A stretch of 64,000 bases of DNA, taken from positions 1 through 64,000 of the forward strand of contig JBCDLC010000006.1 in NCBI GenBank assembly GCA_038745855.1, read 5' to 3'. Positions 32,414-41,660 of the stretch are shown here, piece by piece. Both the position numbers and the translations under genes were made by a program. Numbering within the stretch: position 1 is the stretch's first letter; every line of letters begins with the position of its first letter. Source of the stretch: UBA5336 sp038745855. GTDB lineage: Bacteria > Pseudomonadota > Alphaproteobacteria > Caulobacterales > Hyphomonadaceae. The notes under the pieces were generated by a model that saw only the letters and a list, made by a program, of their open reading frames with translations, did not search any database and was not told where the DNA came from.

Positions 32414-33694
32414 ATGGCAGTGCCCAGCGAATTCCACAAGATCAGGCGCTTGCCGCCGTATGTGTTTGAGCAGGTCAACCGCCGAGCGGCGGCGCTTCGC
32501 GCGGAAAAGGCCGATGTAATCAATCTCGGCATGGGCAATCCGGACCTGCCCACACCCTCCCACATTATCGACAAGCTTGCCGACACAGCGCGAAAGCCTG
32601 GCACCAACCGGTATTCGGCCTCCAAGGGTATTCCGGGCCTCAGGCGCTCGTTGACCCATTATTACAAAAGGCGATTCGGGGTGGAGCTCGACATGGACCG
32701 GGAAGTCGTTGTGACCCTCGGCTCAAAGGAAGGGTTTGCAAACCTGGCCCAGGCCATCTCAGCCCCGGGTGACGTCGTTCTGGCGCCGGACCCATCCTAT
32801 CCGATTCACAGTTTTGGCTTCCTCATGGCCGGCGCCTCTATTCGAAGCGTGGCCGCGCTGACCGCCGAGCAGTATTTGTCAGGGCTTGGCCATGCCGTGA
32901 AGCATACCAATCCAAAACCAACGGCGATGGTGCTATGTTATCCTTCGAATCCTACCGCGGAAGTTGTCGGTCTGGATTTCTACAAGGAGGCCGTAGCGTT
33001 CGCGAAAAAGCACGAACTCTGGATCCTCTCTGATCTGGCTTACAATGAACTGTACTTTGGCGACCCACCGCCGTCGATTCTGCAGGTGGACGGCGCCCGG
33101 GACGTTGCGGTCGAAACCACGTCCATGTCGAAGACTTACTCCATGGCGGGTTGGCGCGTTGGCTTCGTGGCCGGCAATGAGCGGTTGATTGCAGCGCTGG
33201 CGCGGGTGAAGTCGTACCTCGATTATGGGGCCTATACCCCGATTCAGGTGGCGGCCTGTGCCGCGCTTGATGGGCCGCAGGATTGTGTCGACGAAGCGCG
33301 CGAGACGTACCGGGTCCGTCGCGATGCCCTGATCGGAAGTTTCGGCCGGGCCGGTTGGCATGTTCCAAGTCCAGATGCGAGCATGTTTGCCTGGGCGCCG
33401 CTGCCCGACGCATGTGCGGGAATGGAAAGCCTCGAATTCTGCATCGAGCTGATCGGCGAGGCTCACGTGGCAGTCTCCCCGGGAGTTGCCTTCGGCGAGC
33501 ATGGTGAGGGGTATGTTCGCATTGCGCTCGTCGAAAATGAACAACGCATCCGCCAGGCTGCGCGCAACATAAAGAAATACCTCGCAGCGAAAGAGACGGC
33601 ACGGGCGTCGTCTGAAAGCGGTATCATGTCGGCGCCGCGCGACCGCATCGAACAAGCAGGGACAGATCTTGTGGGCGCGCGCGAAGAGTCATGA
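32414..33694 (+). CDS. alaC: Alanine transaminase-like class I/II aminotransferase
   Basis: A PLP-dependent aminotransferase of 426 aa. Evidence: FHKIRRLPPYVFEQVNRR, INLGMGNPDLPTP, NRYSASKGIPGLRRSL, YPSNPTAEVV, DLAYNELYF and the lysine region SMSKTYSMAGWRVGF. The overall sequence matches the AlaC-type glutamate-pyruvate aminotransferases of alphaproteobacteria; older annotations call them LL-diaminopimelate aminotransferases. GAGAGAGGG precedes the ATG. In related genomes this gene is often followed by a homoserine dehydrogenase gene, but here a 177-bp gap leads to def. The C-terminal 30 residues extend beyond the family core. Confidence 0.85.
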   Translation: MAVPSEFHKIRRLPPYVFEQVNRRAAALRAEKADVINLGMGNPDLPTPSHIIDKLADTARKPGTNRYSASKGIPGLRRSLTHYYKRRFGVELDMDREVVVTLGSKEGFANLAQAISAPGDVVLAPDPSYPIHSFGFLMAGASIRSVAALTAEQYLSGLGHAVKHTNPKPTAMVLCYPSNPTAEVVGLDFYKEAVAFAKKHELWILSDLAYNELYFGDPPPSILQVDGARDVAVETTSMSKTYSMAGWRVGFVAGNERLIAALARVKSYLDYGAYTPIQVAACAALDGPQDCVDEARETYRVRRDALIGSFGRAGWHVPSPDASMFAWAPLPDACAGMESLEFCIELIGEAHVAVSPGVAFGEHGEGYVRIALVENEQRIRQAARNIKKYLAAKETARASSESGIMSAPRDRIEQAGTDLVGAREES

Positions 33695-33871
33695 CCTTCA
33701 AGACTGGGCGTCGTCGACCGGTCTGAGCTCAATGTTGGAACAAGGATTCGGATCGGGAGAAGGGGATCCGGAAGCTTCATTGCGTACGCGGTCTTATGAC
33801 AGGAAGGGTCACCTTCCTGGGGTAAGATCAACTCCGTTGACCCAACTGGCAGTGATGAATACCTAAGCGTT

Positions 33872-34393
33872 ATGGCCATCCGTAAGATCCTCACCGTCCC
33901 TGATCCCAAGCTCAAACTGTTATCCGATGCCGTCGAAGGTCCGGTGACAGATGCGCACCGTGCCCTCATGGATGATATGCTTGAGACAATGTACGACGCG
34001 CCCGGAATCGGGTTGGCGGCAATCCAGATCGGTGAGCCAATCCGGATCGTGGTCATGGATCTTTCCGAGGACGCAACGGAGCCCCGCTACTTCGTCAACC
34101 CGGAAATCCTCGCAGCGTCGGAAGAATTAGCGCCCTACGAGGAGGGCTGTTTGTCCATTCCCGGTGTCTTCGACACGGTGGAACGCCCTGCGCGCTGTAA
34201 GGTCAGATACCTGAACTATGGCGGCGAAACGGTCGAGGAGTGGGCGGACGGGCTATACTCAGTCTGTATACAACATGAAATTGATCATCTTAACGGTGTG
34301 ATTTTTATCGACTATCTCTCCCGCCTGAAGCGCCAACGCGCTGTTGATAAGGTGAAGAAACTCCAGCGAAGCAAGGTGCATAGCGACGCTTAG
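33872..34393 (+). CDS. def: Peptide deformylase
   Basis: A 173-aa metalloenzyme that removes the N-formyl group from nascent proteins. All three motifs are present: GIGLAAIQIG, EEGCLSIPG (metal Cys) and QHEIDHLNG (two metal His and catalytic Glu). It is followed by fmt, the enzyme that adds the formyl group to initiator tRNA, as in many bacteria. The ribosome-binding site is weak. Confidence 0.95.
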   Translation: MAIRKILTVPDPKLKLLSDAVEGPVTDAHRALMDDMLETMYDAPGIGLAAIQIGEPIRIVVMDLSEDATEPRYFVNPEILAASEELAPYEEGCLSIPGVFDTVERPARCKVRYLNYGGETVEEWADGLYSVCIQHEIDHLNGVIFIDYLSRLKRQRAVDKVKKLQRSKVHSDA

Positions 34394-34541
34394 AATTTTA
34401 CGCCACTTGCATTCGTTACCGTAGCATAAGCTCGTTCTCGCGATTATCAGGTAAATAGTTGTCCTCGTGCTATTGCGGCCAGCGCCAACTCAGATATCGG
34501 GCGGATGAATAGGAGTTCGGGGCGGACGGAGGGGACGCGAA

Positions 34542-35522
34542 ATGACACGCCAACGCCTGGCATTCATGGGAAGTCCGGAATTTTCGATCCCGGTGCTTGA
34601 TGCACTTATCAATGCCGGACACGAAATCGCTTGCGTGTATTGCCAGCCGCCGCGGCGAGCGGGGCGAGGCAAAAGCGTTCGGAAAACGCCGGTGCATGCG
34701 CACGCTGAGGCGCTCGGCCTGGACGTTCGCACACCCCAGCGATTGAAAGGCGAGGAGGAACGGGCGGATTTCGCCGCGCTCGATCTCGATGCCGCCGTCG
34801 TGGTCGCCTATGGCTTGATCTTGCCACAATCCATCCTCACCGCGCCCCGTTTAGGCTGCATGAATCTGCATGCCTCATCACTTCCGAGATGGCGAGGTGC
34901 CGCGCCGATACAGCGCGCGATTATGGCGGGTGATCAGGAGACGGGTGTGGACGCTATGGTCATGGAGGCTGGCCTCGATACGGGGCCCGTTATTGCTGGT
35001 GACGTAGCCCGGATCTTCCCATCCGATACGGCGGGCGACTTGCACGATCGCCTGTCTCATCTGGCAGCGAACCTGGCGCCACGCGCCCTCGAGGGGTGGG
35101 CGTCAGGTATGCTCGTGCCGGAGCCTCAAGCCGGACATGGGATCACCTACGCGGATAAGATCACGGCGGCAGATCAGCCGATCAGGTGGCGTGAACCAGC
35201 GCATGTCATCGACTGTCAAATCAGGGGTTTATCGCCTGGACCTGGCGCCACATTTCAATGGGCGTCCCCGGGCACAGGCCAGGATGGGGAGGGCGACGCG
35301 CTTTCCATGAAGGCGCTTGGCAGCCGCCTCGAGGCAGATTGCGGACCGCTTGCGAACCAAGTTTCTGTAACGCCGGGCACGTGTCTTGATGATCGACTCC
35401 TCGTCGCAACGGGCGAGGGCGCTGTTCGGATTACGCGTGTGCAACGTCCCGGAAAGGCGCCCATGGATGCCGAGGTCTTTCTCAACGGAACGAGTATTCC
35501 TGCGGGGACCGTGTTCTCATGA
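34542..35522 (+). CDS. fmt: Methionyl-tRNA formyltransferase
   Basis: A 326-aa enzyme that formylates Met-tRNA(fMet) using 10-formyl-THF. Recognised from LAFMGSPEFSIPVLDALI, VVAYGLILPQSIL and HASSLPRWRGAAPIQRAI, which includes the catalytic Asn-His-Asp region, followed by GDQETGVDAMVMEAGLDTGP. The C-terminal tRNA-binding domain follows. GGAGGGGA lies upstream of the ATG. Its stop overlaps the next gene (ATGA), so fmt and the GNAT gene are coupled. Confidence 0.95.
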   Translation: MTRQRLAFMGSPEFSIPVLDALINAGHEIACVYCQPPRRAGRGKSVRKTPVHAHAEALGLDVRTPQRLKGEEERADFAALDLDAAVVVAYGLILPQSILTAPRLGCMNLHASSLPRWRGAAPIQRAIMAGDQETGVDAMVMEAGLDTGPVIAGDVARIFPSDTAGDLHDRLSHLAANLAPRALEGWASGMLVPEPQAGHGITYADKITAADQPIRWREPAHVIDCQIRGLSPGPGATFQWASPGTGQDGEGDALSMKALGSRLEADCGPLANQVSVTPGTCLDDRLLVATGEGAVRITRVQRPGKAPMDAEVFLNGTSIPAGTVFS

Positions 35523-36010
35523 CAGAGCGGGCGATCCGTCCAGCAACATCTGCGTATGGCCCTGCGATTGCAGCCCTGAACGATGCCGCTTTCGAAGGGC
35601 CGGATGAGGCCAGGATCCTGCAGAAGCTGGATGATGACGGTGACATGCTGCTGTCATGGGTCCTGGCAGATGGTGACGTCATCATTGGCCATATCGCATT
35701 CTTCAAGATCCTGGTGGATGGCAAGGATATCGCGGCCGGACTGGGCCCAATGTCTGTAGCGCCGGGACACCAGAGACGCGGTCACGGTTCGGCGCTGGTG
35801 CGAGCGGGCTTGGCCGCGATCAAGCCCCAAGGGCGACCCGTCGTGTTCGTGCTGGGCCATCCGACTTTTTACCCGCGCTTCGGCTTCGCTCCAGAGCTTG
35901 CAACCGCTTTCCAAGCGCCCTGGTCAGGACCTGCTTTCATGGCAAAACCGATGTCCGATGATGCACCGAAAGAGGGTGTGCTTACCTATCCCGACGCTTT
36001 CCTCGGATAG
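35519..36010 (+). CDS. GNAT-family N-acetyltransferase (YhbS-like)
   Basis: A 163-aa acetyltransferase with the acetyl-CoA-binding loop VAPGHQRRGHGSALV and the YhbS-type HPTFYPRFGF motif. The substrate is unknown. Its coupling to fmt and position before truA suggest a role linked to translation, but this is only gene-order inference. The start is set by the 4-bp overlap with fmt. Confidence 0.85.
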   Translation: MTERAIRPATSAYGPAIAALNDAAFEGPDEARILQKLDDDGDMLLSWVLADGDVIIGHIAFFKILVDGKDIAAGLGPMSVAPGHQRRGHGSALVRAGLAAIKPQGRPVVFVLGHPTFYPRFGFAPELATAFQAPWSGPAFMAKPMSDDAPKEGVLTYPDAFLG

Positions 36011-36017
36011 GGCCTAG

Positions 36018-36758
36018 ATGCCGCGTTATCGCCTTCTGATCGAGTATGATGGCAGGCCGTTCGCGGGTTGGCAGAGGCAGGCTGACCGCCCAACGGTGCA
36101 AGGCGTGCTTGAGCAGTCGTTCGAAAGGCTTGTGGGCGAGCCGGTTACCGTTTTCGGGGCTGGGCGGACCGATGCCGGTGTCCATGCAACGGGGCAAACT
36201 GCGCACGTCGACTTCGAAAAACCAATTCCCATTCACAAATTGGCCGACGCCCTGAACGCCCATTTGCGACCTGATCCTATTGTCGTGTACGTTGCACAGG
36301 CTGTGGATGAAACTTTTGATGCGCGTCGCTCCGCGACCAAACGGCACTACCGTTACACCATACTTAATCGCCGAGCGCCGGCGACGTTCGAGAACGGGTT
36401 GGTTTGGCGGGTGCCAATGGCACTCGATGCTTCGGCGATGCATGCCGCTGCACAAGCGTTGGTCGGTGGTCACGATTTCACGACGTTCCGTGACAGCGAA
36501 TGCCAATCGGCAAGTCCCCAAAAAACGTTAGACCGGATCGTTGTGGATCGGACAGGTGACCGGTTGGATATTCGCTGTTCAGCGCGATCGTTTCTGCATC
36601 GCCAGGTCCGGTCCATGGTTGGCAGCCTGGTTGAGGTTGGGCGTGGTCGGCGCGAAGCTGGCTGGATTGCAAACATCCTCGCCGCTGCGGACCGGACGCG
36701 CTGCGGTCCTGTGGCGCCTGCGGATGGGTTGTATCTGACGGGCGTCGATTATGACTGA
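36018..36758 (+). CDS. truA: tRNA pseudouridine(38-40) synthase TruA
   Basis: A 246-aa pseudouridine synthase that modifies U38-U40 in the anticodon arm. The catalytic motif GAGRTDAGVHATGQ carries the essential Asp. IEYDGRPFAGWQRQ at the N terminus and FLHRQVRSMVG in the C-terminal half are typical. It closes the def-fmt-GNAT-truA unit and overlaps the convergent methyltransferase gene by 10 bp. Confidence 0.95.
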   Translation: MPRYRLLIEYDGRPFAGWQRQADRPTVQGVLEQSFERLVGEPVTVFGAGRTDAGVHATGQTAHVDFEKPIPIHKLADALNAHLRPDPIVVYVAQAVDETFDARRSATKRHYRYTILNRRAPATFENGLVWRVPMALDASAMHAAAQALVGGHDFTTFRDSECQSASPQKTLDRIVVDRTGDRLDIRCSARSFLHRQVRSMVGSLVEVGRGRREAGWIANILAAADRTRCGPVAPADGLYLTGVDYD

Positions 36759-37516
36759 TCGCGATCGATGCGTGCGGCTCCCCGGCCGATTGCGAGGGCT
36801 TTGATTGCGCCCCGAAACGTCCGAACCTCTTGTTCCGTCCAATTCGCGCGGATCAGGGCGTTTCGCAGATTATTCTGCATGAGCGACGTCTTTTCTGGAG
36901 GAAAGAAGAAACCCGCGCGGTCGAGTTCTTTTTCAAAATGCTCAAGCATTCGGATGACGTCGATGCGCGGTGCGGGCGGGTCTAGCGGTTCGGAGAATGA
37001 GAGAGGCAGATCGGATTTCGCTGCCCACGTTGATGCGAATACGCCGACAGCCTGGGCCAGGTTGAGCGAGGAAAAGCTTGGATTCACGGCGTAGGTCAGG
37101 ATCCCGTCAGCGAAGGCGATATCATCATTCGACAAGCCTGATTTTTCTCCACCGAAGAGGATCGCGGTTGCTTGGCCGGACGAACGGATCCGCTCAGTCG
37201 CTTGGTGAGGTGCGAAGATCGGCTTCTGCATGCCTCTAGGGCGGGCGGTTGTCGCGAAAACCATCTTCCGATCGGCAATAGCATCTGAGAGTTGATCGAA
37301 CTGCGAGACACCGACGCCGGCATCAAAAGCGCCGGCGGACAGCGTTTCAGCTGCAGGATTGGGCCAGCCATCTCGGGGTGCAACGAGCCGGAGGTCCACG
37401 AGCCCGAAATTGAGCATGACCCTGGCGGCTGAGCCGATATTCTCCCCGAGCTGGGGCTCAACGAGTACAATCGCCGGTGGTGCCGCGTTGATCGGGGGTT
37501 GGGCGCTGTTCGTCAT
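36749..37516 (-). CDS. trmJ: tRNA (cytidine/uridine-2'-O-)-methyltransferase, TrmJ-like
   Basis: A 255-aa SPOUT-class methyltransferase, probably adding a 2'-O-methyl group at tRNA position 32. The N-terminal motif LVEPQLGENIGSAARVMLNF and the knot motifs FGGEKSGLSNDDI and NPSFSSLNLAQAV are complete. The C-terminal extension (LEHFEKELDRAGFFFPPEK) is characteristic of TrmJ. It is convergent with truA. Assignment to TrmJ rather than another SpoU-type enzyme is from overall similarity. Confidence 0.88.
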   Translation of the reverse strand: MTNSAQPPINAAPPAIVLVEPQLGENIGSAARVMLNFGLVDLRLVAPRDGWPNPAAETLSAGAFDAGVGVSQFDQLSDAIADRKMVFATTARPRGMQKPIFAPHQATERIRSSGQATAILFGGEKSGLSNDDIAFADGILTYAVNPSFSSLNLAQAVGVFASTWAAKSDLPLSFSEPLDPPAPRIDVIRMLEHFEKELDRAGFFFPPEKTSLMQNNLRNALIRANWTEQEVRTFRGAIKALAIGRGAARIDRDQS

Positions 37517-37692
37517 CGTGCTGGCTGGAGTGCCAGAGGCCGCATTGGCGCGTCAACTTTGTCGTCTGCAACGGGTAGAGCGGTTCCAGTGTATCTCATT
37601 CAGCCACGATCATGCCTGTCGCGACCGCTTTTTTTGACGCAGGCGGCGGCTCTGCTATGGCTCGAAGGGAACGCCCAAGAGAGGACATGAAC

Positions 37693-38910
37693 ATGGCGAA
37701 GATCAAGGTCGAAAACCCCATTGTGGAAATGGATGGGGACGAGATGACCCGGATCATCTGGCAGATGATCAAGGATCGGTTGATCCATCCGTATCTCGAT
37801 GTGGACCTGAAGTATTTCGATCTTGGCATCGAAGCGCGTGACGCAACTGACGACCAGATCACGATCGATGCGGCGAACGCGACCAAGGAACACGGTGTCG
37901 CGGTGAAATGCGCAACAATTACCCCTGATGAACAGCGCGTTGAAGAATTCGGTCTCAAGAAGATGTGGAAGTCGCCGAACGGCACGATAAGAAACATCCT
38001 TGGCGGTGTCGTGTTCCGTGAACCGATTGTGATTTCGAATGTGCCGCGATTGGTGCCGGGCTGGACGCAACCGGTTGTGGTCGGCCGTCACGCCTTTGGG
38101 GACCAGTACCGCGCAACGGATTTCCTCGTTCCGGGGGCAGGCAAACTTACCCTGAGATTCGAGGGTGACGACGGTCAGGTTATCGAAGAAGAGGTTTACC
38201 GCTTTGAAGAGGCCGGTATCACGATGGGGATGTACAATCTCGATCGGTCGATCCGCGACTTCGCTCGTGCTTGTATGAACTATGGTCTGCAGCGCGAATG
38301 GCCGGTATATCTCTCGACCAAGAACACGATCATGAAAAAGTACGATGGCCGCTTCAAAGACTTGTTTCAGGAAGTCTATGAGACTGAATTCGAAGATAAG
38401 TTCAAAGCGGTCGGCGCCCATTATGAGCACCGTTTGATCGACGACATGGTCGCCGCCTGTCTGAAATGGTCGGGCGGATATGTCTGGGCCTGCAAGAATT
38501 ATGATGGCGATGTCCAGTCCGACACCGTTGCCCAGGGCTATGGCTCCCTTGGTCTCATGACTTCGGTCCTGATGACCCCTGATGGCAAAACCGTGGAGGC
38601 CGAAGCCGCCCATGGCACCGTGACGCGGCACTACAGAAACCATCAGAAAGGGGAAGCGACGTCGACTAACTCCATCGCGTCAATCTTTGCCTGGACGCGC
38701 GGTCTCGGTCACCGGGGTCGAATGGATGGCACGCCGGAAGTCAGCCAGTTCGCCCAGCGCCTCGAGGACACCGTGGTCAGCACTGTTGAGGGTGGGCAGA
38801 TGACGAAGGACCTTGCCTTGCTGATTGGTCCGGATCAGGACTGGCTCACCACCGAGGGCTTCCTCGAGGCGGTAGCGACGAACTTCGAGAGGGCGATGGC
38901 GGCCGGATAG
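37693..38910 (+). CDS. icd: NADP-dependent isocitrate dehydrogenase
   Basis: A 405-aa TCA-cycle enzyme (isocitrate to 2-oxoglutarate, making NADPH). It is of the homodimeric type shared with eukaryotes: MAKIKVENPIVEMDGDEMTR, LVPGWTQPVVVGRHAFGDQY, KWSGGYVWACKNYDGDVQSD and EAEAAHGTVTRHYR (NADP-binding region). The ATG at 37693 with AGAGAGGA about 7 bases upstream gives the canonical N terminus; the ATG at 37687 and the longer frame are disfavoured. A strong terminator-like hairpin follows. Confidence 0.95.
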   Translation: MAKIKVENPIVEMDGDEMTRIIWQMIKDRLIHPYLDVDLKYFDLGIEARDATDDQITIDAANATKEHGVAVKCATITPDEQRVEEFGLKKMWKSPNGTIRNILGGVVFREPIVISNVPRLVPGWTQPVVVGRHAFGDQYRATDFLVPGAGKLTLRFEGDDGQVIEEEVYRFEEAGITMGMYNLDRSIRDFARACMNYGLQREWPVYLSTKNTIMKKYDGRFKDLFQEVYETEFEDKFKAVGAHYEHRLIDDMVAACLKWSGGYVWACKNYDGDVQSDTVAQGYGSLGLMTSVLMTPDGKTVEAEAAHGTVTRHYRNHQKGEATSTNSIASIFAWTRGLGHRGRMDGTPEVSQFAQRLEDTVVSTVEGGQMTKDLALLIGPDQDWLTTEGFLEAVATNFERAMAAG

Positions 38911-38932
38911 GCCGGACCCTTCGGTATTTTAG

Positions 38933-38965
38933 TGCTGGCGCCCCTGGTGTGGCGCCAGCATCTTT
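38933..38965 (+). terminator. Terminator hairpin after icd
   Basis: TGCTGGCGCC pairs with GGCGCCAGCA (10 bp, 8-base loop) 22 bp after the icd stop. It is followed by a modest ATCTTT tract. The stem is very stable; the weak T run lowers certainty about intrinsic termination. Confidence 0.7.
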
Positions 38966-39098
38966 CGGTGAGTATGTTGCTATGGCTGTTTGGTCATAGT
39001 CGCCAGGGCTCGGGCCTGGCCGTCCAACCGACGAACGTCTAATATCGAGAGCAACGCCAAGCGTGTTCAGTGAACGGCTTGAGCATTCGGGATTTTTC

Positions 39099-39305
39099 AT
39101 GAAGCATCATCTGATGATCGCGATGGGTCTTTTGATGGCCGCCATCTTCTGCTTCCGGATGGCTCACGCGTTCGTGTCCCCGGGCTTTGGCCTCCTCGAG
39201 GTCTATTTGTTGGGCGGCATTTTCCTGTCCGGTGTTTTGTTGTTTTCTGGTCTCAAGGAGCGGAAGCGCAACCGGAATACCGGAAGGTCGGACCCCTCTG
39301 GGTAA
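39099..39305 (+). CDS. Small two-helix membrane protein
   Basis: A 68-aa protein with two predicted transmembrane helices (about 6-24 and 31-47) and a basic, polar C terminus (KERKRNRNTGR). The ATG at 39099 (MKHHLMIAMGLLM) is preferred over the frame start at 39063 because the extra residues are polar and precede a membrane helix. The ribosome-binding site is weak. Unknown family; it sits alone between icd and the symporter operon. Confidence 0.5.
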   Translation: MKHHLMIAMGLLMAAIFCFRMAHAFVSPGFGLLEVYLLGGIFLSGVLLFSGLKERKRNRNTGRSDPSG

Positions 39306-39329
39306 CCTATTGCCAACGCCCTGAGCGTG

Positions 39330-39355
39330 CTTCGAACAAGGTCTTTAGACCAAAG
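39330..39355 (+). promoter_or_regulatory. Putative operator shared with the porin-acs operon (symporter copy)
   Basis: A 26-base element, CTTCGA-A-CAAGGTC followed by T-T-T-A-G-ACCAA-A-G, 85 bp upstream of the symporter small-subunit start. It matches the element at 45870-45895 at 22 of 26 positions. Its centre, GGTCTTTAGACC, is palindromic, as expected for a dimeric LuxR-type regulator such as the CrbR-like protein encoded nearby. Confidence 0.6.
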
Positions 39356-39439
39356 TCGGCCTAAACAAACCCAGCAGACTGAGCCACCCTGATGATGCGG
39401 TAAAACCACCGTCTCAGATAAACAGGGAGGATCACGTCC

Positions 39440-39703
39440 GTGTCCAACTACAAACAAGCAGATGCAAAGGGCTATTGGGCGGCAACGGTTCGCCTGACAC
39501 TTGGCCTATTGGCGATCTGGTTTGCCGTATCCTACGGCGCCGGAATACTCTTCCGTGATTTCCTAGACCAATTTTCCATTGGTGGTGCACCGCTAGGGTT
39601 CTGGTTTGCGCAGCAGGGATCGATCTACGTCTTCGTCGCACTTATTTTCTACTATTGCTGGGCCATGGCGCGCCTCGAGCGCAAATTCGGCATTGAGGGG
39701 TAG
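39440..39703 (+). CDS. DUF4212 small subunit of a sodium/solute symporter
   Basis: An 87-aa protein with two transmembrane helices, starting at GTG with GGGAGGA upstream. YWAATVRLTLGLLAIWFAVS and GAPLGFWFAQQGSIYVFVALIFYY are typical of the DUF4212 (TIGR03647) putative small subunit that precedes VC_2705-type symporters. It is expected to associate with the large subunit encoded 4 bp downstream. Confidence 0.9.
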   Translation: MSNYKQADAKGYWAATVRLTLGLLAIWFAVSYGAGILFRDFLDQFSIGGAPLGFWFAQQGSIYVFVALIFYYCWAMARLERKFGIEG

Positions 39704-39707
39704 ATCG

Positions 39708-41501
39708 ATGGACTGGACCCTTTTCTTCGTCATCACGACATTCGCACTTTACATCGGTATCGCGGTCTGGGCGCGTGCCGGATCAACCGACGACTTCTAC
39801 GTCGCGGGACACGATGTACACCCAACGGTGAATGGCATGGCCACGGCCGCTGACTGGATGTCGGCCGCGTCTTTTCTGTCAATGGCGGGCTTGATTGCAT
39901 TCCTGGGCTATGGCGGCTCGGTCTATCTGATGGGCTGGACAGGCGGCTACGTGCTGCTGGCCGTTTTGTTGGCGCCATTTCTGCGAGAATTCGGCAAGTT
40001 TACAGTCCCGGATTTCGTGGGTGATCGCTACTATTCCGACGTCGCCCGGATCATTGCGGTTATCTGCGCGCTGTTTGTGTCCTTCACCTATATCGCTGGA
40101 CAGATGAAAGGTGTGGGCGTTGCTTTTTCCGGCTTTCTCGGCGTCGATTTCAATGTCGGGATCATCATCGGAATGGTTATTGTCTTCTTCTATGCTGTTT
40201 TGGGCGGGATGAAGGGCGTTACCTATACGCAGGTGGCGCAGTACTGCGTGCTGATCTTCGCGTACACCGTGCCGGCAATCTTCATGTCTCTCATCATCAC
40301 GGGGAATCCTATTCCGCAGTTGGGTTTTGTTAGCAACGCTGCGGGTGAAAGCGTGCCTATGTTGCAGAAATTGAATGGCGTGGTCACCGATCTCGGCTTC
40401 CAGGAGTATACGCAGACCGACAAGTCGATGTTTGATGTGTTTGCGATCACCGGCGCATTGATGTTTGGGACGGCAGGATTACCCCACGTGATCATTCGCT
40501 TCTTCACCGTGCCTAGCGCCAAGGCCGCCCGGTTCTCTGCCGGCTGGGCCCTCGTGTTCATCGCCGCGCTGTACACGACCGCGCCTGCGGTGGGTGCATT
40601 CGCCCGGATTAACTTCATCGATACAGTGAACGAAGCGACCTATATCGCGGACGACGCTGACTACGAGACCGAAGCTGCCGCGATCCTGGCTGCGGGCGGT
40701 AAGCCGGTCCCAGCCTGGTACAAGAGTTGGGAGAAAACGGGCCTGCTCGCCTACGAGGACAAGAACGGCGATGGCATCATGCAGTACCGTGGGCCGAATG
40801 CGCCCGACGGAATTGCCAATGAGGTCGATCCGAACCGGGATATCTTCGTGCTCGCCAATCCGCAGATCGCTCAACTGCCTGAATGGGTGATCGGTCTCGT
40901 GGTCGCTGGTGGGCTTGCAGCGGCATTGTCCACGGCAGCCGGTCTCCTCATGGTGATCTCCTCAGCTGTCAGCCACGATGTCTGCCGAAGGACGTTGTTC
41001 AAGAACATGGATGACAAAACCGAACTCCGGGTTGCCCGTGGCGCTGCTGCAGGTGCCGTCGTGGCGGCCGGGTTGCTGGGGATCTACTCTGCCCAACTCG
41101 GTTTCGTGGCCCAGGTTGTGGCGTTTGCGTTCGGTCTGGCGTCTGCGTCGCTGTTCCCAGTCATCTTCCTCGGTATCTTCTGGAAGGAGATGAACAAGGA
41201 AGGGGCGATCGTCGCGATGGTGTTCGGTCTCGTCTCGACGTTCGCCTACATCGTATACTTCAAGTTCGGCGGTGGAACGCCCGACCAATACCTGTTCGGG
41301 GTCTCACCCGAAGGCATTGGTTTTGTGTTCATGTGGGTCTCGGGAGCGCTCGGCATTCTCACGGCGTTGGTCACGGCAGCCCCGCCTCAGGATGTTCAGG
41401 ACCTCGTTGAGGACATCCGGGTTCCAGGAACAAGACAGCCGCACGGTGTCGCCGATGCCACAATGGCTCCTGTTCCTGCTTCGGCTGTTCCCGCAGAATA
41501 G
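39708..41501 (+). CDS. VC_2705-family sodium/solute symporter, probable acetate permease
   Basis: A 597-aa SSS/SLC5 transporter with about 13 membrane helices: DDFYVAGHDVHPTVNGMATA, ADWMSAASFLSMAG, FTVPDFVGDRYY and GTAGLPHVIIRFFTVPSAK. A soluble insert of about 60 residues (AILAAGGKPVPAWYK region) between helices is a feature of this subfamily, which is related to ActP. The start at 39708 has GAGGGG upstream; the longer frame begins in the wrong register of the small subunit. The neighbours (CrbS/R-like regulators and acs) support acetate or another short carboxylate as substrate, by inference. Confidence 0.88.
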   Translation: MDWTLFFVITTFALYIGIAVWARAGSTDDFYVAGHDVHPTVNGMATAADWMSAASFLSMAGLIAFLGYGGSVYLMGWTGGYVLLAVLLAPFLREFGKFTVPDFVGDRYYSDVARIIAVICALFVSFTYIAGQMKGVGVAFSGFLGVDFNVGIIIGMVIVFFYAVLGGMKGVTYTQVAQYCVLIFAYTVPAIFMSLIITGNPIPQLGFVSNAAGESVPMLQKLNGVVTDLGFQEYTQTDKSMFDVFAITGALMFGTAGLPHVIIRFFTVPSAKAARFSAGWALVFIAALYTTAPAVGAFARINFIDTVNEATYIADDADYETEAAAILAAGGKPVPAWYKSWEKTGLLAYEDKNGDGIMQYRGPNAPDGIANEVDPNRDIFVLANPQIAQLPEWVIGLVVAGGLAAALSTAAGLLMVISSAVSHDVCRRTLFKNMDDKTELRVARGAAAGAVVAAGLLGIYSAQLGFVAQVVAFAFGLASASLFPVIFLGIFWKEMNKEGAIVAMVFGLVSTFAYIVYFKFGGGTPDQYLFGVSPEGIGFVFMWVSGALGILTALVTAAPPQDVQDLVEDIRVPGTRQPHGVADATMAPVPASAVPAE

Positions 41502-41519
41502 AACCGGGAACGCATTATT

Positions 41520-41552
41520 CAGGGGGCGGCGCCGAGCGTCGCCCCCTGCTTT
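41520..41552 (+). terminator. Terminator after the symporter operon
   Basis: A perfect 9-bp stem (CAGGGGGCG with CGCCCCCTG) with an 11-base loop, 18 bp after the symporter stop and followed by CTTT. It separates the transporter operon from the downstream sensor kinase gene. Confidence 0.75.
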
Positions 41553-41660
41553 CGCGACCTGGGACCCTTCTGAAACCAGGCAACTTTTATTCGATTTTGA
41601 TGACGGAGACATCGGATGTGCCGGATTCGACAAGTGATTTTCCCGTGCTAGCGTGACCCT